A program made the translations under genes and the position numbers. 64,000 bases of DNA from Bacteroidota bacterium (GTDB taxonomy: Bacteria > Bacteroidota > Bacteroidia > B-17B0 > Aurantibacillaceae), in the NCBI GenBank assembly GCA_030684395.1, contig JAUXTT010000010.1, positions 62,001 through 126,000 of the forward strand, read 5' to 3'. Numbering within the stretch: the first letter of the stretch is position 1; every line of letters begins with the position of its first letter. Of this stretch, positions 27,707 to 36,078 are shown in pieces. The notes under the pieces are model-generated. The model made no database searches and was not told where the DNA came from. It saw nothing but the letters and a program-made list of their open reading frames with translations.

Positions 27707-28941
27707 TGAAATCAAAATTATTTATACTCCTTTTTTGCTCTGCTTCGTTTTTTGTTTTTGCAAAAAAATACGAAGTTGGAGTTAACCGTTCTTTTAAAAC
27801 CATCAAGGCAGCATTAGCTCAAATTCAAAATGGTGACTCTGTGCTTGTTTATGAAGGGTTATACAAAGAAGGAAATATTGTGCTGGATAAAGAAGTTAAA
27901 TTAATAGGAATCAATTTTCCTGTTTTGGATGGTCAAAAAAAATATGAAGTATTATCCATAAAAGCAGCAAATGTGTTGGTTTGTGGATTCAAAGTACAAC
28001 ATTCAGGCTACGCAACATTAGAGGATCCGGGAGGAATTAAAGTTTATAATACCAGAAATGTTGTTATCAGAGATAACATATTAGATGATAATTTTTTTGC
28101 CATCTACCTGCAATATTGTTCAAATTGTATTATAAAAAACAATCGCATTAAGGCATACGGGATAGAAGAACAGCAGATCGGCAATGGCATCCACTGTTGG
28201 AAAAGTGATAGCTTACAAATAATCGGTAATACTATTTCCGGGCATAGAGATGGTATTTATTTTGAATTTGTCACCAATTCCATTATCTGGAGAAACATTT
28301 CAGCCACAAATATCCGTTACGGGTTACATTTTATGTTTTCCAATAATGATTCCTATATATCAAATGTATTTAAAAATAACGGTGCCGGTGTTGCTGTTAT
28401 GTTTACAAATAAAGTTAAGATGTTTAATAATACATTCACTGAAAACTGGGGGGACGCTGCCTACGGGCTATTTTTAAAAGAAATATCTGACAGCTATATT
28501 TTTGGAAATAAATTCTTAAAAAACACAGAAGCAATACACATGGAAGGCACCAGTAGAATTAAAGTTGAAAAAAATGTTTTTGAAGCAAATGGTTGGGGAA
28601 TGAAAATTCAGGCTAGTTGTATGGAGAATGAGATTGTATCAAATAATTTTGTGGGAAATACATTTGACATAAGCACAAATGGTTCACTCGTGTTAAACAC
28701 ATTTAATGGAAACTATTGGGACAAATATGAAGGATATGATTTAGACAAAAATAAAATAGGAGATGTGCCCTATCATCCACTTAGTTTGTTTTCTGTGATA
28801 GTTGAAAAAAATCCTCCGGCTATGCTTTTATTCAGAAGCTTCATGGTGACTTTATTGGATAAGTCAGAAAAGATAATGCCCAGCTTAACTCCTGATAATT
28901 TTATTGACAATACTCCATTAATGCATTCTTTAAAATTATGA
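27706..28941 (+). CDS. nosD: NosD, periplasmic copper-site maturation protein
   Basis: 411 residues, start GTG sharing a base with the nosL stop. A signal peptide (FILLFCSASFFVFA) precedes a right-handed beta-helix of CASH repeats (VVIRDNILDDNFFAIYLQ, IIKNNRI, LQIIGNTISGHRDGIYFEF). NosD works with the NosFY ABC transporter to build the CuZ cluster of NosZ, and its family length is about 400-450. The nosF gene overlaps its stop (ATGA). Confidence 0.95.
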   Translation: MKSKLFILLFCSASFFVFAKKYEVGVNRSFKTIKAALAQIQNGDSVLVYEGLYKEGNIVLDKEVKLIGINFPVLDGQKKYEVLSIKAANVLVCGFKVQHSGYATLEDPGGIKVYNTRNVVIRDNILDDNFFAIYLQYCSNCIIKNNRIKAYGIEEQQIGNGIHCWKSDSLQIIGNTISGHRDGIYFEFVTNSIIWRNISATNIRYGLHFMFSNNDSYISNVFKNNGAGVAVMFTNKVKMFNNTFTENWGDAAYGLFLKEISDSYIFGNKFLKNTEAIHMEGTSRIKVEKNVFEANGWGMKIQASCMENEIVSNNFVGNTFDISTNGSLVLNTFNGNYWDKYEGYDLDKNKIGDVPYHPLSLFSVIVEKNPPAMLLFRSFMVTLLDKSEKIMPSLTPDNFIDNTPLMHSLKL

Positions 28942-29651
28942 TTGAAATTAATAATCTATCAAAAAATTTCGGTAAGCTAAAAGTTATAAATAACGTTAGT
29001 TTATCATGCAATCAGGGGGAATGCATTGCTCTTATCGGACCCAACGGGTGTGGTAAAACTACTTTAATAAAAACCATTTTAGGAATGGTTATTCCATCAA
29101 AAGGAACTATAAAATTTAAAGGAGAGTATGTTTCCAAAAATTTCGAATACAGAAAATACATCGGATATATGCCTCAAATTGGGAGATACCCCGATAACAT
29201 GACGATTGGACAAATTTTAGAAATGATTAAAGAAATCAGGAAATCAGATCTTGACCTGGACGAAGATTTATTGCATCAATTTAAACTAAAAGATCTGTTT
29301 AATAAACGTATGAGGACTCTTTCGGGTGGAACAACACAGAAAGTAAGTGCCACACTGGCATTTTTATTTAACCCTGATGTATTGATACTAGATGAACCAA
29401 CAGCAGGATTAGATCCTCTTGCATCTGAAATATTAAAGGAAAAAATCATAGCTGAAAAACAAAAAGGCAAATTAATATTAATTACCTCCCATTTGTTGAG
29501 TGAGTTGGATGACTTAATAACTCAAATTATTTTCATGCAGGATGGTGAAGTTCAATTTCATAAAACCATTGCTGATCTTAAAGCATCTACCGGCGAGGAA
29601 AAAATATCAAAAGCCATTGCAACTATTTTAAAAGCAAAGAACAATGAATAG
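28938..29651 (+). CDS. nosF: NosF, ABC transporter ATPase
   Basis: 237 residues with Walker A GPNGCGKTT, Q loop YMPQIG, signature LSGGTTQKV, Walker B VLILDEPTAGLD and switch His in ITSHLLSELD. It is the cytoplasmic ATPase that drives NosY and NosD during CuZ biogenesis. It overlaps nosD by four and nosY by eight bases. Confidence 0.95.
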   Translation: MIEINNLSKNFGKLKVINNVSLSCNQGECIALIGPNGCGKTTLIKTILGMVIPSKGTIKFKGEYVSKNFEYRKYIGYMPQIGRYPDNMTIGQILEMIKEIRKSDLDLDEDLLHQFKLKDLFNKRMRTLSGGTTQKVSATLAFLFNPDVLILDEPTAGLDPLASEILKEKIIAEKQKGKLILITSHLLSELDDLITQIIFMQDGEVQFHKTIADLKASTGEEKISKAIATILKAKNNE

Positions 29652-30411
29652 AATTATAAAATTTATTGTTTTAGACATACTGAAAAACAAAATTGTTTTA
29701 GTGTACACTGCTATTCTATCAATCCTATCCTGGAGTGTATTTAGTTTAGAGGACAATAGCACCAAAGGTCTCCTCACCTTATTAAATGTTATTCTATTAA
29801 CTGTTCCGCTTATATCAGTTGTGTTCTCTACAATTTATATTTACAATAGTTCGGAATTCATAGAACTGCTATTAAGTCAACCTATAAAAAGAAGTAAAAT
29901 CTGGTGGAGCTTATTTTTTGGACTGACCTTATCTTTATTGCTTTCGTTTTTTATTGGAACAGGCATACCTATTTTATTTTATGCACCTTCCGATGTTGGG
30001 ATCATGATGCTCCTGGTAGGTTTTTTTATTACTACTGTTTTTGTTGCAATTGCCTTTTTAAGTTCAATACTTACCAGAGATAAAGCTAAGGGAATTGGTA
30101 TAGCAATTATGTTATGGCTATTTTTCGCATTGCTATTTGATGGAATTGTATTATTCCTGTTATTTCAATTGTCAGATTATCCTATCGAAAAGATGATGGT
30201 CGGGATTACTGCATTTAACCCTATTGATTTAGCCAGAATTTTGATTTTACTGCATTTAGATGTTTCTGCTATGATGGGATATACCGGGGCAATATTCAAA
30301 GATTTTTTCGGCACATCCATTGGAATTTTCATAGCATTTATCATACTGTTTCTGTGGATCATTGTTCCATTTTTGGTCTCTCTCATTAAATTTAACAGAA
30401 AAGATTTATAA
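29644..30411 (+). CDS. nosY: NosY, ABC transporter permease
   Basis: 255 residues with about six membrane helices, of ABC-2 permease type (LLLSQPIKRSKIWWSLFFGL in the loop after helix 2). It pairs with NosF and contacts NosD across the membrane. Last maturation gene of the cluster; the PAS gene follows after 11 bases. Confidence 0.93.
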   Translation: MNRIIKFIVLDILKNKIVLVYTAILSILSWSVFSLEDNSTKGLLTLLNVILLTVPLISVVFSTIYIYNSSEFIELLLSQPIKRSKIWWSLFFGLTLSLLLSFFIGTGIPILFYAPSDVGIMMLLVGFFITTVFVAIAFLSSILTRDKAKGIGIAIMLWLFFALLFDGIVLFLLFQLSDYPIEKMMVGITAFNPIDLARILILLHLDVSAMMGYTGAIFKDFFGTSIGIFIAFIILFLWIIVPFLVSLIKFNRKDL

Positions 30412-30422
30412 AAATCATAGCG

Positions 30423-31124
30423 ATGAAGTCTAATAGTAGCATTGGTGAGTTTTTTGATTTAATAAAACAATCCAACATGAGTTTGTTGCAAATTTCTCTT
30501 GCCTATCAGAAAGCAACAAATGAAAAAATGTTTTGTTCAATTACTGATACAAACGGCATAATACTTTATGTTAACGAAAATTTTTGCAAAACATCACAAT
30601 ACTCAAAAGAAGAATTGATAGGAAAGTCCCACAATATTGTTAATGCCGGGCACCATTCTCCTGATTTTTTTAATCAATTATGGGAAACCATTAAAAGTGG
30701 GGATGTATGGCATGGAGAAGTAAAAAACAGAGCAAAAGATGGGGCCTATTACTGGTTAGATTCAGTAATAATTCCGGTAAAGAACATTGACGGTGAAATA
30801 ATTCATTTTTTTTCATTAAGAACTTTAATAAATGAGAAAAAACAAAAGGAAGAAGAAATTGAGAGGAATTTAAAAATTCTTCAAGAAATCCTTTTTATGC
30901 TTTCACACAAAATCAGGCAGCCTATTGCTACCATTATTGGATTATCAAACCTTCTCCGAAATTGCACTGATTCGGAAAAAGCAAGCAAAATAGTATCTTA
31001 TATAAAAGATTCTTCGGTTGTACTTGATGATTTTACTAGGGAGTTAACCTTATATATAAATGAAGCTTCAACCACCGAAATAAATAGATTAAAAAACAAT
31101 GAAAAAAGATATTTCCAACAATAA
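30423..31124 (+). CDS. PAS protein with histidine-kinase dimerisation domain but no ATPase domain
   Basis: 233 residues. A PAS domain (about 30-140) has ITDTNGIILYVNENFC, YSKEELIGKSHNIVNAG and a PAC-like segment (DGAYYWLDSVIIPV). A HisKA-like helix pair follows with LSHKIRQPIATIIGLSNLL, in which the His sits in an HxxRxP context. The protein then ends with no N or G box. It may act as a sensor that scaffolds or accepts phosphate from another kinase, or it may be a cut-down kinase. It lies within the nos operon and overlaps the haemoglobin gene by 26 bases, suggesting a nitrogen-oxide or redox input. Confidence 0.85.
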   Translation: MKSNSSIGEFFDLIKQSNMSLLQISLAYQKATNEKMFCSITDTNGIILYVNENFCKTSQYSKEELIGKSHNIVNAGHHSPDFFNQLWETIKSGDVWHGEVKNRAKDGAYYWLDSVIIPVKNIDGEIIHFFSLRTLINEKKQKEEEIERNLKILQEILFMLSHKIRQPIATIIGLSNLLRNCTDSEKASKIVSYIKDSSVVLDDFTRELTLYINEASTTEINRLKNNEKRYFQQ

Positions 31125-31467
31125 GGATATAGAGAAACTAGTTAATCTATTTTACAAAAAAGTAAAAAAAGACCCAACCTTAAGCCCCTTTTTCATAGAT
31201 GGCTTTGACTGGAACAAACATTTGCAAATTATGTATAAGTTTTGGGAAAATGTACTTTTTTATACCGGAAATTATGGTGGAAATCCTATGCAAAAACATT
31301 TTGATATTCACTCAAAACAGCCTTTAACCATGAAGCATTTCCACCAATGGACAACGCTCTTTAATGAATCTGTTGATGAATTATTTCAAGGAGAAAAAGC
31401 TGATTCGATTAAATTAAAGGCTTCAAATATTGCTACAGTTATGCAAATAAAAATTATTAGAGCATAA
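31099..31467 (+). CDS. Group III truncated haemoglobin
   Basis: 122 residues. Group III features are LVNLFYKKVKKDPTLSPFF, the proximal His region HFDIHSKQPLTMKHFHQW, and FWENVLFYTGNYGGNP. Such globins bind NO or oxygen and are linked to NO detoxification or redox sensing. The start ATG lies within the PAS gene. As the last gene of the nos operon it probably protects against NO formed during denitrification. Confidence 0.9.
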   Translation: MKKDISNNKDIEKLVNLFYKKVKKDPTLSPFFIDGFDWNKHLQIMYKFWENVLFYTGNYGGNPMQKHFDIHSKQPLTMKHFHQWTTLFNESVDELFQGEKADSIKLKASNIATVMQIKIIRA

Positions 31468-31555
31468 ATAGGTCTTTCGTTTTTCCAAGTGATTTGAAAA
31501 ACGGCGTAAAAAAACATTAAAAGAATATCAGGGACTGCAGATTCTAACATCCCCG

Positions 31556-31572
31556 CCTGCCGGACGGGCAGG
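31556..31572. repeat. REP-like GC palindrome, intergenic copy
   Basis: CCTGCC (31556-31561) and GGCAGG (31567-31572) enclose GGACG. It is the same element type as the two in the kinase gene at 10.6 and 11.2 kb, here between convergent genes. Confidence 0.6.
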
Positions 31573-31573
31573 G

Positions 31574-31638
31574 ATAGAAAGTTGAAGTTTCAACTTTCTA
31601 TTTTGGGTTTAAACAGACCCACTGTATCGGGTCTGTTT
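31574..31638. terminator. Two hairpins between convergent genes, bidirectional terminator
   Basis: A 13-base perfect arm (31574-31586, ATAGAAAGTTGAA) pairs with 31589-31601 around two bases. Then AAACAGACCC (31611-31620) pairs with GGGTCTGTTT (31629-31638). The second hairpin has a T-rich exit on both strands and would stop the nos-globin and ric transcripts. Confidence 0.75.
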
Positions 31639-31648
31639 CGTTAACTAA

Positions 31649-32593
31649 TTACAATTGATTTTCTAATTCTATACTTTTCGGAAAAAGAATATTGTTTTCC
31701 AGGTGAATATGTTGATGTAAATCTTCTTCAAATTCTTTGAGTTTTAGAAATGAAACTTTGTAAGTAGCACAACAATCCTCCGGTGGAGTATAATTGCTTG
31801 ATAACTCCCTGATTGTTTTAAAAATATCGCCTACCAAATCATGCTCATGTTCCATCATTTCAATTGGGTTTTTAACTGCCCCAAAAGCTGTATATGGCAC
31901 ATTTTGATTAGTGGACTTCGCTAAAACCAATTGTTTTATATAGGGAAATAAAATTTGTTCTTCTTTACACATGTGCCCATTTAATTCATCAGCTGCGGCA
32001 TTAAATTTTTCTGAAATGGTTATAACTTCAGGATGAGTATGACCATGCACCTTGGCTACTTTAGTAGTATATTCCAACAATAATGGGATAGTTTTTTTTA
32101 CGTAGTTATGATGTGTATTTAGAATGTAATCAATCAAAAAATCTAAATTCCATTCGTCAAATTTTTGCTCTACCCTACTAACAATAGCATCAATTTCATT
32201 TAATTCCTTTTCTACCATCAGGTAATCTACCTTTTTATCATTACAGGCCTGGTTAACAGTTTTTTTGCCGCCACAACAAAAATCTATATTATACTTTTTA
32301 AAGATTTCTGCTTTTCTAAAATCCTTAGCTACTAATTCTCCAATGGTTGGCTCTGAAGAGGAATTATTTTTTTTGATTTTCACTTCCCAAATTTCAGGCC
32401 CCGACAGGAGATATTCCCACGAAAAAACATTCCCTCTTTCCTCTATTAATTGATAATACAAGGTTTTTGGGTCATGATCAGTGTGAATTATGAAAGCTTC
32501 TCCTTCCAATAATTTGTCGAAATTTCCGAAAATTGTAGGGTGCATTAATTTTGGTTCAATGACCGTCACGTCTAAAGTTTCAATTGTCTCCAT
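31649..32593 (-). CDS. Ric/ScdA/YtfE-type iron-sulfur cluster repair protein with extra N-terminal domain
   Basis: 314 residues in three parts. Residues 1-75 are a DUF2249-like domain (EAFIIHTDHDPKTLYYQL, WEYLLSGPEIWEVKI). About 83-140 is the DUF542 domain with IFKKYNIDFCCGGKKTVNQAC. About 150-312 is a hemerythrin-like di-iron domain whose ligands lie in THHNYV, HGHTHPE, HMCKEEQILFPY, MMEHEHD and HIHLENNILFPKS. Ric proteins restore Fe-S clusters damaged by NO or peroxide. It has its own FNR-like promoter. Confidence 0.93.
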   Translation of the reverse strand: METIETLDVTVIEPKLMHPTIFGNFDKLLEGEAFIIHTDHDPKTLYYQLIEERGNVFSWEYLLSGPEIWEVKIKKNNSSSEPTIGELVAKDFRKAEIFKKYNIDFCCGGKKTVNQACNDKKVDYLMVEKELNEIDAIVSRVEQKFDEWNLDFLIDYILNTHHNYVKKTIPLLLEYTTKVAKVHGHTHPEVITISEKFNAAADELNGHMCKEEQILFPYIKQLVLAKSTNQNVPYTAFGAVKNPIEMMEHEHDLVGDIFKTIRELSSNYTPPEDCCATYKVSFLKLKEFEEDLHQHIHLENNILFPKSIELENQL

Positions 32594-32626
32594 TTTTCTA
32601 TTTTTTAATTGATATTATTTATGGCA

Positions 32627-32670
32627 CAAAGTTAGGTGAGGCACAATGGCTATTTAATGATTTGAATCAT
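32627..32670 (-). promoter_or_regulatory. FNR-like site and promoter of the ric gene
   Basis: ATGATTTGAATCAT at 32657-32670 carries the TGAT-N4-ATCA core and is identical to the 14-mer before the second crp gene. TAACTTTG on the minus strand (32634 to 32627) is a perfect -7 box. Centre to box is 29.5 bases. The site lies just beyond the end of the upstream thioredoxin-like gene. Confidence 0.75.
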
Positions 32671-32674
32671 ATAA

Positions 32675-33283
32675 TCAGTTTATTAATTTGTTTAACAAAA
32701 CAATGAATTCTGATTGAATAGATTTTGTTTTATCCTGTGCATACCATAAGTGAATATTTTTCACTAGTTCCTCATGGGTAACTTCCGGAAAATTCTTTTT
32801 GAATTCGGTTACCATGTCCTGTATTGCTTGTGGTCTGGGTCCCCAGGTGTCAACAATTTTATCTTTCAATTCATTTATGCATATTAGTTTTGGAATAGAG
32901 CGAGAACCCCTGGTTAAAAAGTGCTCCATCAATTCTAAGTTTTCATCCCTAAAAATTAATTCCAATCGTATATTCGCACTTTGAGCTGCAATTTTTGCTA
33001 TAACAGGAGCGCACTGAGCACCATCACCACACCATGATTCTACAATTAATATCCACTTTTGCTGCCCGGAAAAACTCTTAATGGCTGAACTTAAATCATC
33101 ATTAATAGTGCATTGCTTATCTATACGTTTTATTCGCTGTGCATTAATTAAAGTTGCAGCAATACGTTCTTCTGTTTGTTCTCCCGAGGTCTTTCCTTCC
33201 TGGGAATAGGAAAATATAAGCTTCTTATATTCGTCATAAGTATATGATCGGGAAATTTTTCTGATTTCAGTAATCTCTTCCAT
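32675..33283 (-). CDS. Thioredoxin-fold protein
   Basis: 202 residues, cytoplasmic. The thioredoxin fold is recognised from ILIVESWCGDGAQCAPVIAK followed by IRLELIFRDENLELME and the cis-Pro region SRSIPKLICI. The usual CxxC is replaced by a C-x5-C pair (CGDGAQC), so disulfide exchange, if any, is atypical. A degenerate GATTAAAATC dyad lies about 45 bases before its start. It is upstream of ric and could be cotranscribed with it. Role inferred only from fold and context. Confidence 0.8.
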   Translation of the reverse strand: MEEITEIRKISRSYTYDEYKKLIFSYSQEGKTSGEQTEERIAATLINAQRIKRIDKQCTINDDLSSAIKSFSGQQKWILIVESWCGDGAQCAPVIAKIAAQSANIRLELIFRDENLELMEHFLTRGSRSIPKLICINELKDKIVDTWGPRPQAIQDMVTEFKKNFPEVTHEELVKNIHLWYAQDKTKSIQSEFIVLLNKLIN

Positions 33284-33361
33284 TTTCTTATTTTAAAGTT
33301 TGATGTATTTAAATATATTCTTCACGATTAAAATCATATACTGGATTTATCTTTAATTGAC

Positions 33362-33387
33362 GAAGGCTACCTGCGGAGGTAGCCTTC
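33362..33387. terminator. Perfect hairpin after the fasciclin gene
   Basis: GAAGGCTACC (33362-33371) pairs with GGTAGCCTTC (33378-33387) around TGCGGA. It lies in the gap between two minus-strand genes. Only short T or A tracts flank it, so its strength as a terminator is uncertain. Confidence 0.55.
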
Positions 33388-33513
33388 TTACTAATCAAAA
33401 AAACCGAAACCTAACCTGAAAAAAGTATATATCTTATTCGGATCCAAAACATTTATGAATTCTACTATTTGTGGCTAAACAGTTTGTCATACACGTTTTT
33501 TTGATTAGATTAT

Positions 33514-34080
33514 TTATTCAGGCAACAATACTTCATCAATTACATGAATAATACCATTAGATGCTTTGATTGATGCTAAAATGTGAGCTTTTCCATTAAT
33601 CACCGGTTTCCCGTCAACAAAAGATATTTTAATATTTCCTCCATTAACTTCTCCCAGGGTTCTGCCATCTGTTAATCCCTCGGCTTCTATAACTCCAACA
33701 TATACGTGATACTCCAGTATGTCAATTAATACATCTTTCTTTTCAGGTTTTAATAATCCATCAACTGTACCAGCAGGTAGCTTTTCAAATGCTGCGTTGG
33801 TTGGTGCGAAAACAGTAAACGGACCGGCATTACTTAATACATCAACTAACTCGCCTGCTTTAACTGCCGCTACTAAAGTTGTATGGTCTTTACTGCCAAT
33901 TGCAACCTGAACTACATTTGGATTTGAAACAGCGTCCTGAACTGCGGATTGACCTGCACCATTAGCTTCTGTAGTTACTTCTGTGTTGTTTTCATTAACA
34001 CCGTTAGTTTCAGGTTGTGAGTTGCAGGAAAATAATCCAATGGATCCTGCTACGATTAAGTATTTTATTGTTGTTTTCAT
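33514..34080 (-). CDS. Fasciclin-domain lipoprotein
   Basis: 188 residues from ATG 34080, which starts the lipoprotein signal MKTTIKYLIVAGSIGLFSC. The mature protein has a Ser/Thr/Glu linker and one FAS1 domain (TTLVAAVKAGELVDVLSNAG, FTVFAPTNAAFEKL, and GIIHVIDEVLLPE at the C-terminus). FAS1 domains mediate adhesion or ligand binding. Its promoter carries the same FNR-like site at the same spacing as nos and ric, so it is probably induced under anoxia or NO. Confidence 0.9.
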   Translation of the reverse strand: MKTTIKYLIVAGSIGLFSCNSQPETNGVNENNTEVTTEANGAGQSAVQDAVSNPNVVQVAIGSKDHTTLVAAVKAGELVDVLSNAGPFTVFAPTNAAFEKLPAGTVDGLLKPEKKDVLIDILEYHVYVGVIEAEGLTDGRTLGEVNGGNIKISFVDGKPVINGKAHILASIKASNGIIHVIDEVLLPE

Positions 34081-34095
34081 CAGTATAATTTTAGG

Positions 34096-34141
34096 CAAAT
34101 GTACAGGGCCCATTCCAATGTGTTTATGATCTAAATCATAA
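34096..34141 (-). promoter_or_regulatory. FNR-like site and promoter of the fasciclin gene
   Basis: TTATGAT (34124-34130), CTAA and ATCATAA (34135-34141) form a dyad with perfect 7-base arms. On the minus strand TACATTTG (34103 to 34096) is a perfect -7 box, 29.5 bases from the dyad centre. The site also lies about 79 bases before the likely start of the divergent operon and could serve both. Confidence 0.75.
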
Positions 34142-34158
34142 TAATAAAAAATAGGTTT

Positions 34159-34205
34159 AATTAGGATAATTTTGTCCGAATTGAAAAATAAAGTGAATAT
34201 ATTTG
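34159..34205 (+). promoter_or_regulatory. Rrf2/NsrR-type operator and promoter of the tpl-nor operon
   Basis: AATTAGGA (34159-34166), 8 bases, TCCGAATT (34175-34182) form a dyad with one mismatch. The 24-base block matches 20 positions of the block before the rrf2 gene at 42.7 kb. TATATTTG (34198-34205) is a perfect -7 box. The dyad covers the -33 region, as expected for a repressor. Confidence 0.7.
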
Positions 34206-34230
34206 CAGAAAAATATTAAAAGAATAAATC

Positions 34231-36036
34231 ATGAAAACTACATCCCCCCACTCCTTTCATATCCCGGTTATGGGACTTGCTTATACTATTGATACACCCG
34301 TAAAGGTTGCTAAATATGGAATTACATCAGTAATTTCCATCATCGAGGATTACCTGGTTGAACAAATGCGGGAAGTTCTTTGCAAAAATGAGCAAATTGA
34401 ATATGTAAATATTCCTATTACTGAACGCGATTACAGGGCAAAAAGAATAACAGCTTATTTGGATTTAATACAAGAAATAATAGATAAACAAATTGAAGAA
34501 ATAAAAAACGAGGAATTTAGCACAGGGAAAAATATCACTCAATACTTTGAAATGTTGCCTGATGATTCAACAACTAAAGCATTGTATAATAAAATGCTTG
34601 CTTGCAACTCGAATGAAAAAAGTGAGCTGGAAAAAAAGTTACGTAAATCAATTACCGCTGGAAAAATCGATGTAAATATTATGACAAAATTAGATAAAAC
34701 TAATTATGATACCGACGGGAATGAATTACCAACACAATTTTCTGATGCTTTATCTGCCTTAAGAGGATATGCCACTAGTAAAATAAAATCTTCCATTATT
34801 TTCTCCGCAGGCCTGAATCCCAGGTTATTCAGTTACTGTGAGACATTCGAAGATTTTTATCCTAATCTACACGGTGTTATCAATAAAAAAATAATTTTAA
34901 AGGTTAGTGATTACCGCTCCGCATTAATTCAAGGAAAATACCTGGCAAAAAAGGGATTATGGATTTCTGAATTTAGAATAGAATCAGGTATTAATTGCGG
35001 TGGACATGCCTTTATTTCAAACGGAATTCCTTTAGGTCCAATATTAGAAGATTTTAAAAACAAGAGAGCTGAATTATATAATGAATTATATATTGAGTGC
35101 TCAAATGCATTAAAACAATTTGGGCGCAACCCTTTTATAAACAAACCTGAATTAAAGATTACTGCACAAGGGGGCATTGGGACAAGCGAGGAAAATGCTT
35201 TTCTGATAGATTATTACAATTTACATTCTACAGGTTGGGGAAGCCCATTTTTATTGGTTCCGGAAGCTACAAACGTTGACGATGATACACTAAGTAAATT
35301 AAAGAACGCAAAAAAAGAAGATTACTATTTAAGTCATTCATCTCCTCTTGGTGTCCCTTTTAGTAATTTTAGAAATAGTAGCTCTGAAGTTCAACGAAAA
35401 GCAAGAATTAATAAAAACAGGCCGGGAAGCCCCTGTTACAAAAAATTCCTGTCCATGGACACAGAATTTACTGATAAACCAATCTGCACTGCATCCAGAG
35501 AATACCAAAACTTAAAAATTCAGCAACTTAAAAATAACATCCCTAATCAGAATTTATTAGCTTACGAAATTGAAAAAGTAACAGAAAAAGATTGTTTATG
35601 CGAAGGGCTTGGAGCATCAGCGTTACTTAAAAATAAAGCGAAACTTTCTCACAAATTAAGCGCTGTTACAATCTGCCCGGGACCGAATTTAGCATACTTC
35701 TCCAACACATTTACCCTTAAGCAAATGGTCGATCACATATACGGTCGCATAAATATTTTGAATAATTTAAACAGACCTAATATTTTCATCAATGAATTAC
35801 AATTATACTTTGATTATCTAAAAAAAGAAATAGAAGATCAATATAATGTAATCACCAATAAAAAGTTAACCTATTTTCAAACTTTCAAAGACAATCTGAT
35901 AAAAGGAATTGATTATTACGAGGAGCTTATCCCAAAGATAAAACAAAGTAACGCGAATTTTAATGACACTATCATGAAACAGCTTGAAGAATTAAAAAAC
36001 TCTTTGAATCTATTGCCACTATTGCAAACAACATAA
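34231..36036 (+). CDS. Large protein with nitronate-monooxygenase-like barrel motifs
   Basis: 601 residues, no signal or membrane segment. The N-terminus FHIPVMGLAYTIDTPVKVAK and the central SGINCGGHAF and KITAQGGIGTSEENAF resemble FMN-binding TIM-barrel proteins of the nitronate monooxygenase/FabK type, where GGH and AAGGI motifs hold the flavin phosphate. The C-terminal 200 residues are helical with Cys-containing segments (KDCLCEGLGASAL, VTICPGPNLAYF). I do not recognise the family with certainty. It leads an operon with tyrosine phenol-lyase and nitric oxide reductase, behind an NsrR-type operator, so a role in nitro-compound or NO stress is an inference. Confidence 0.75.
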   Translation: MKTTSPHSFHIPVMGLAYTIDTPVKVAKYGITSVISIIEDYLVEQMREVLCKNEQIEYVNIPITERDYRAKRITAYLDLIQEIIDKQIEEIKNEEFSTGKNITQYFEMLPDDSTTKALYNKMLACNSNEKSELEKKLRKSITAGKIDVNIMTKLDKTNYDTDGNELPTQFSDALSALRGYATSKIKSSIIFSAGLNPRLFSYCETFEDFYPNLHGVINKKIILKVSDYRSALIQGKYLAKKGLWISEFRIESGINCGGHAFISNGIPLGPILEDFKNKRAELYNELYIECSNALKQFGRNPFINKPELKITAQGGIGTSEENAFLIDYYNLHSTGWGSPFLLVPEATNVDDDTLSKLKNAKKEDYYLSHSSPLGVPFSNFRNSSSEVQRKARINKNRPGSPCYKKFLSMDTEFTDKPICTASREYQNLKIQQLKNNIPNQNLLAYEIEKVTEKDCLCEGLGASALLKNKAKLSHKLSAVTICPGPNLAYFSNTFTLKQMVDHIYGRINILNNLNRPNIFINELQLYFDYLKKEIEDQYNVITNKKLTYFQTFKDNLIKGIDYYEELIPKIKQSNANFNDTIMKQLEELKNSLNLLPLLQTT

Positions 36037-36078
36037 TTGTATCAATTATCATATTTAAATACTATAAAAATAACTACT

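Noticed and set aside
36037-36078. TTG start for tyrosine phenol-lyase
   Set aside because: It would add 14 residues not found in the family; the ATG at 36079 matches the conserved N-terminus.
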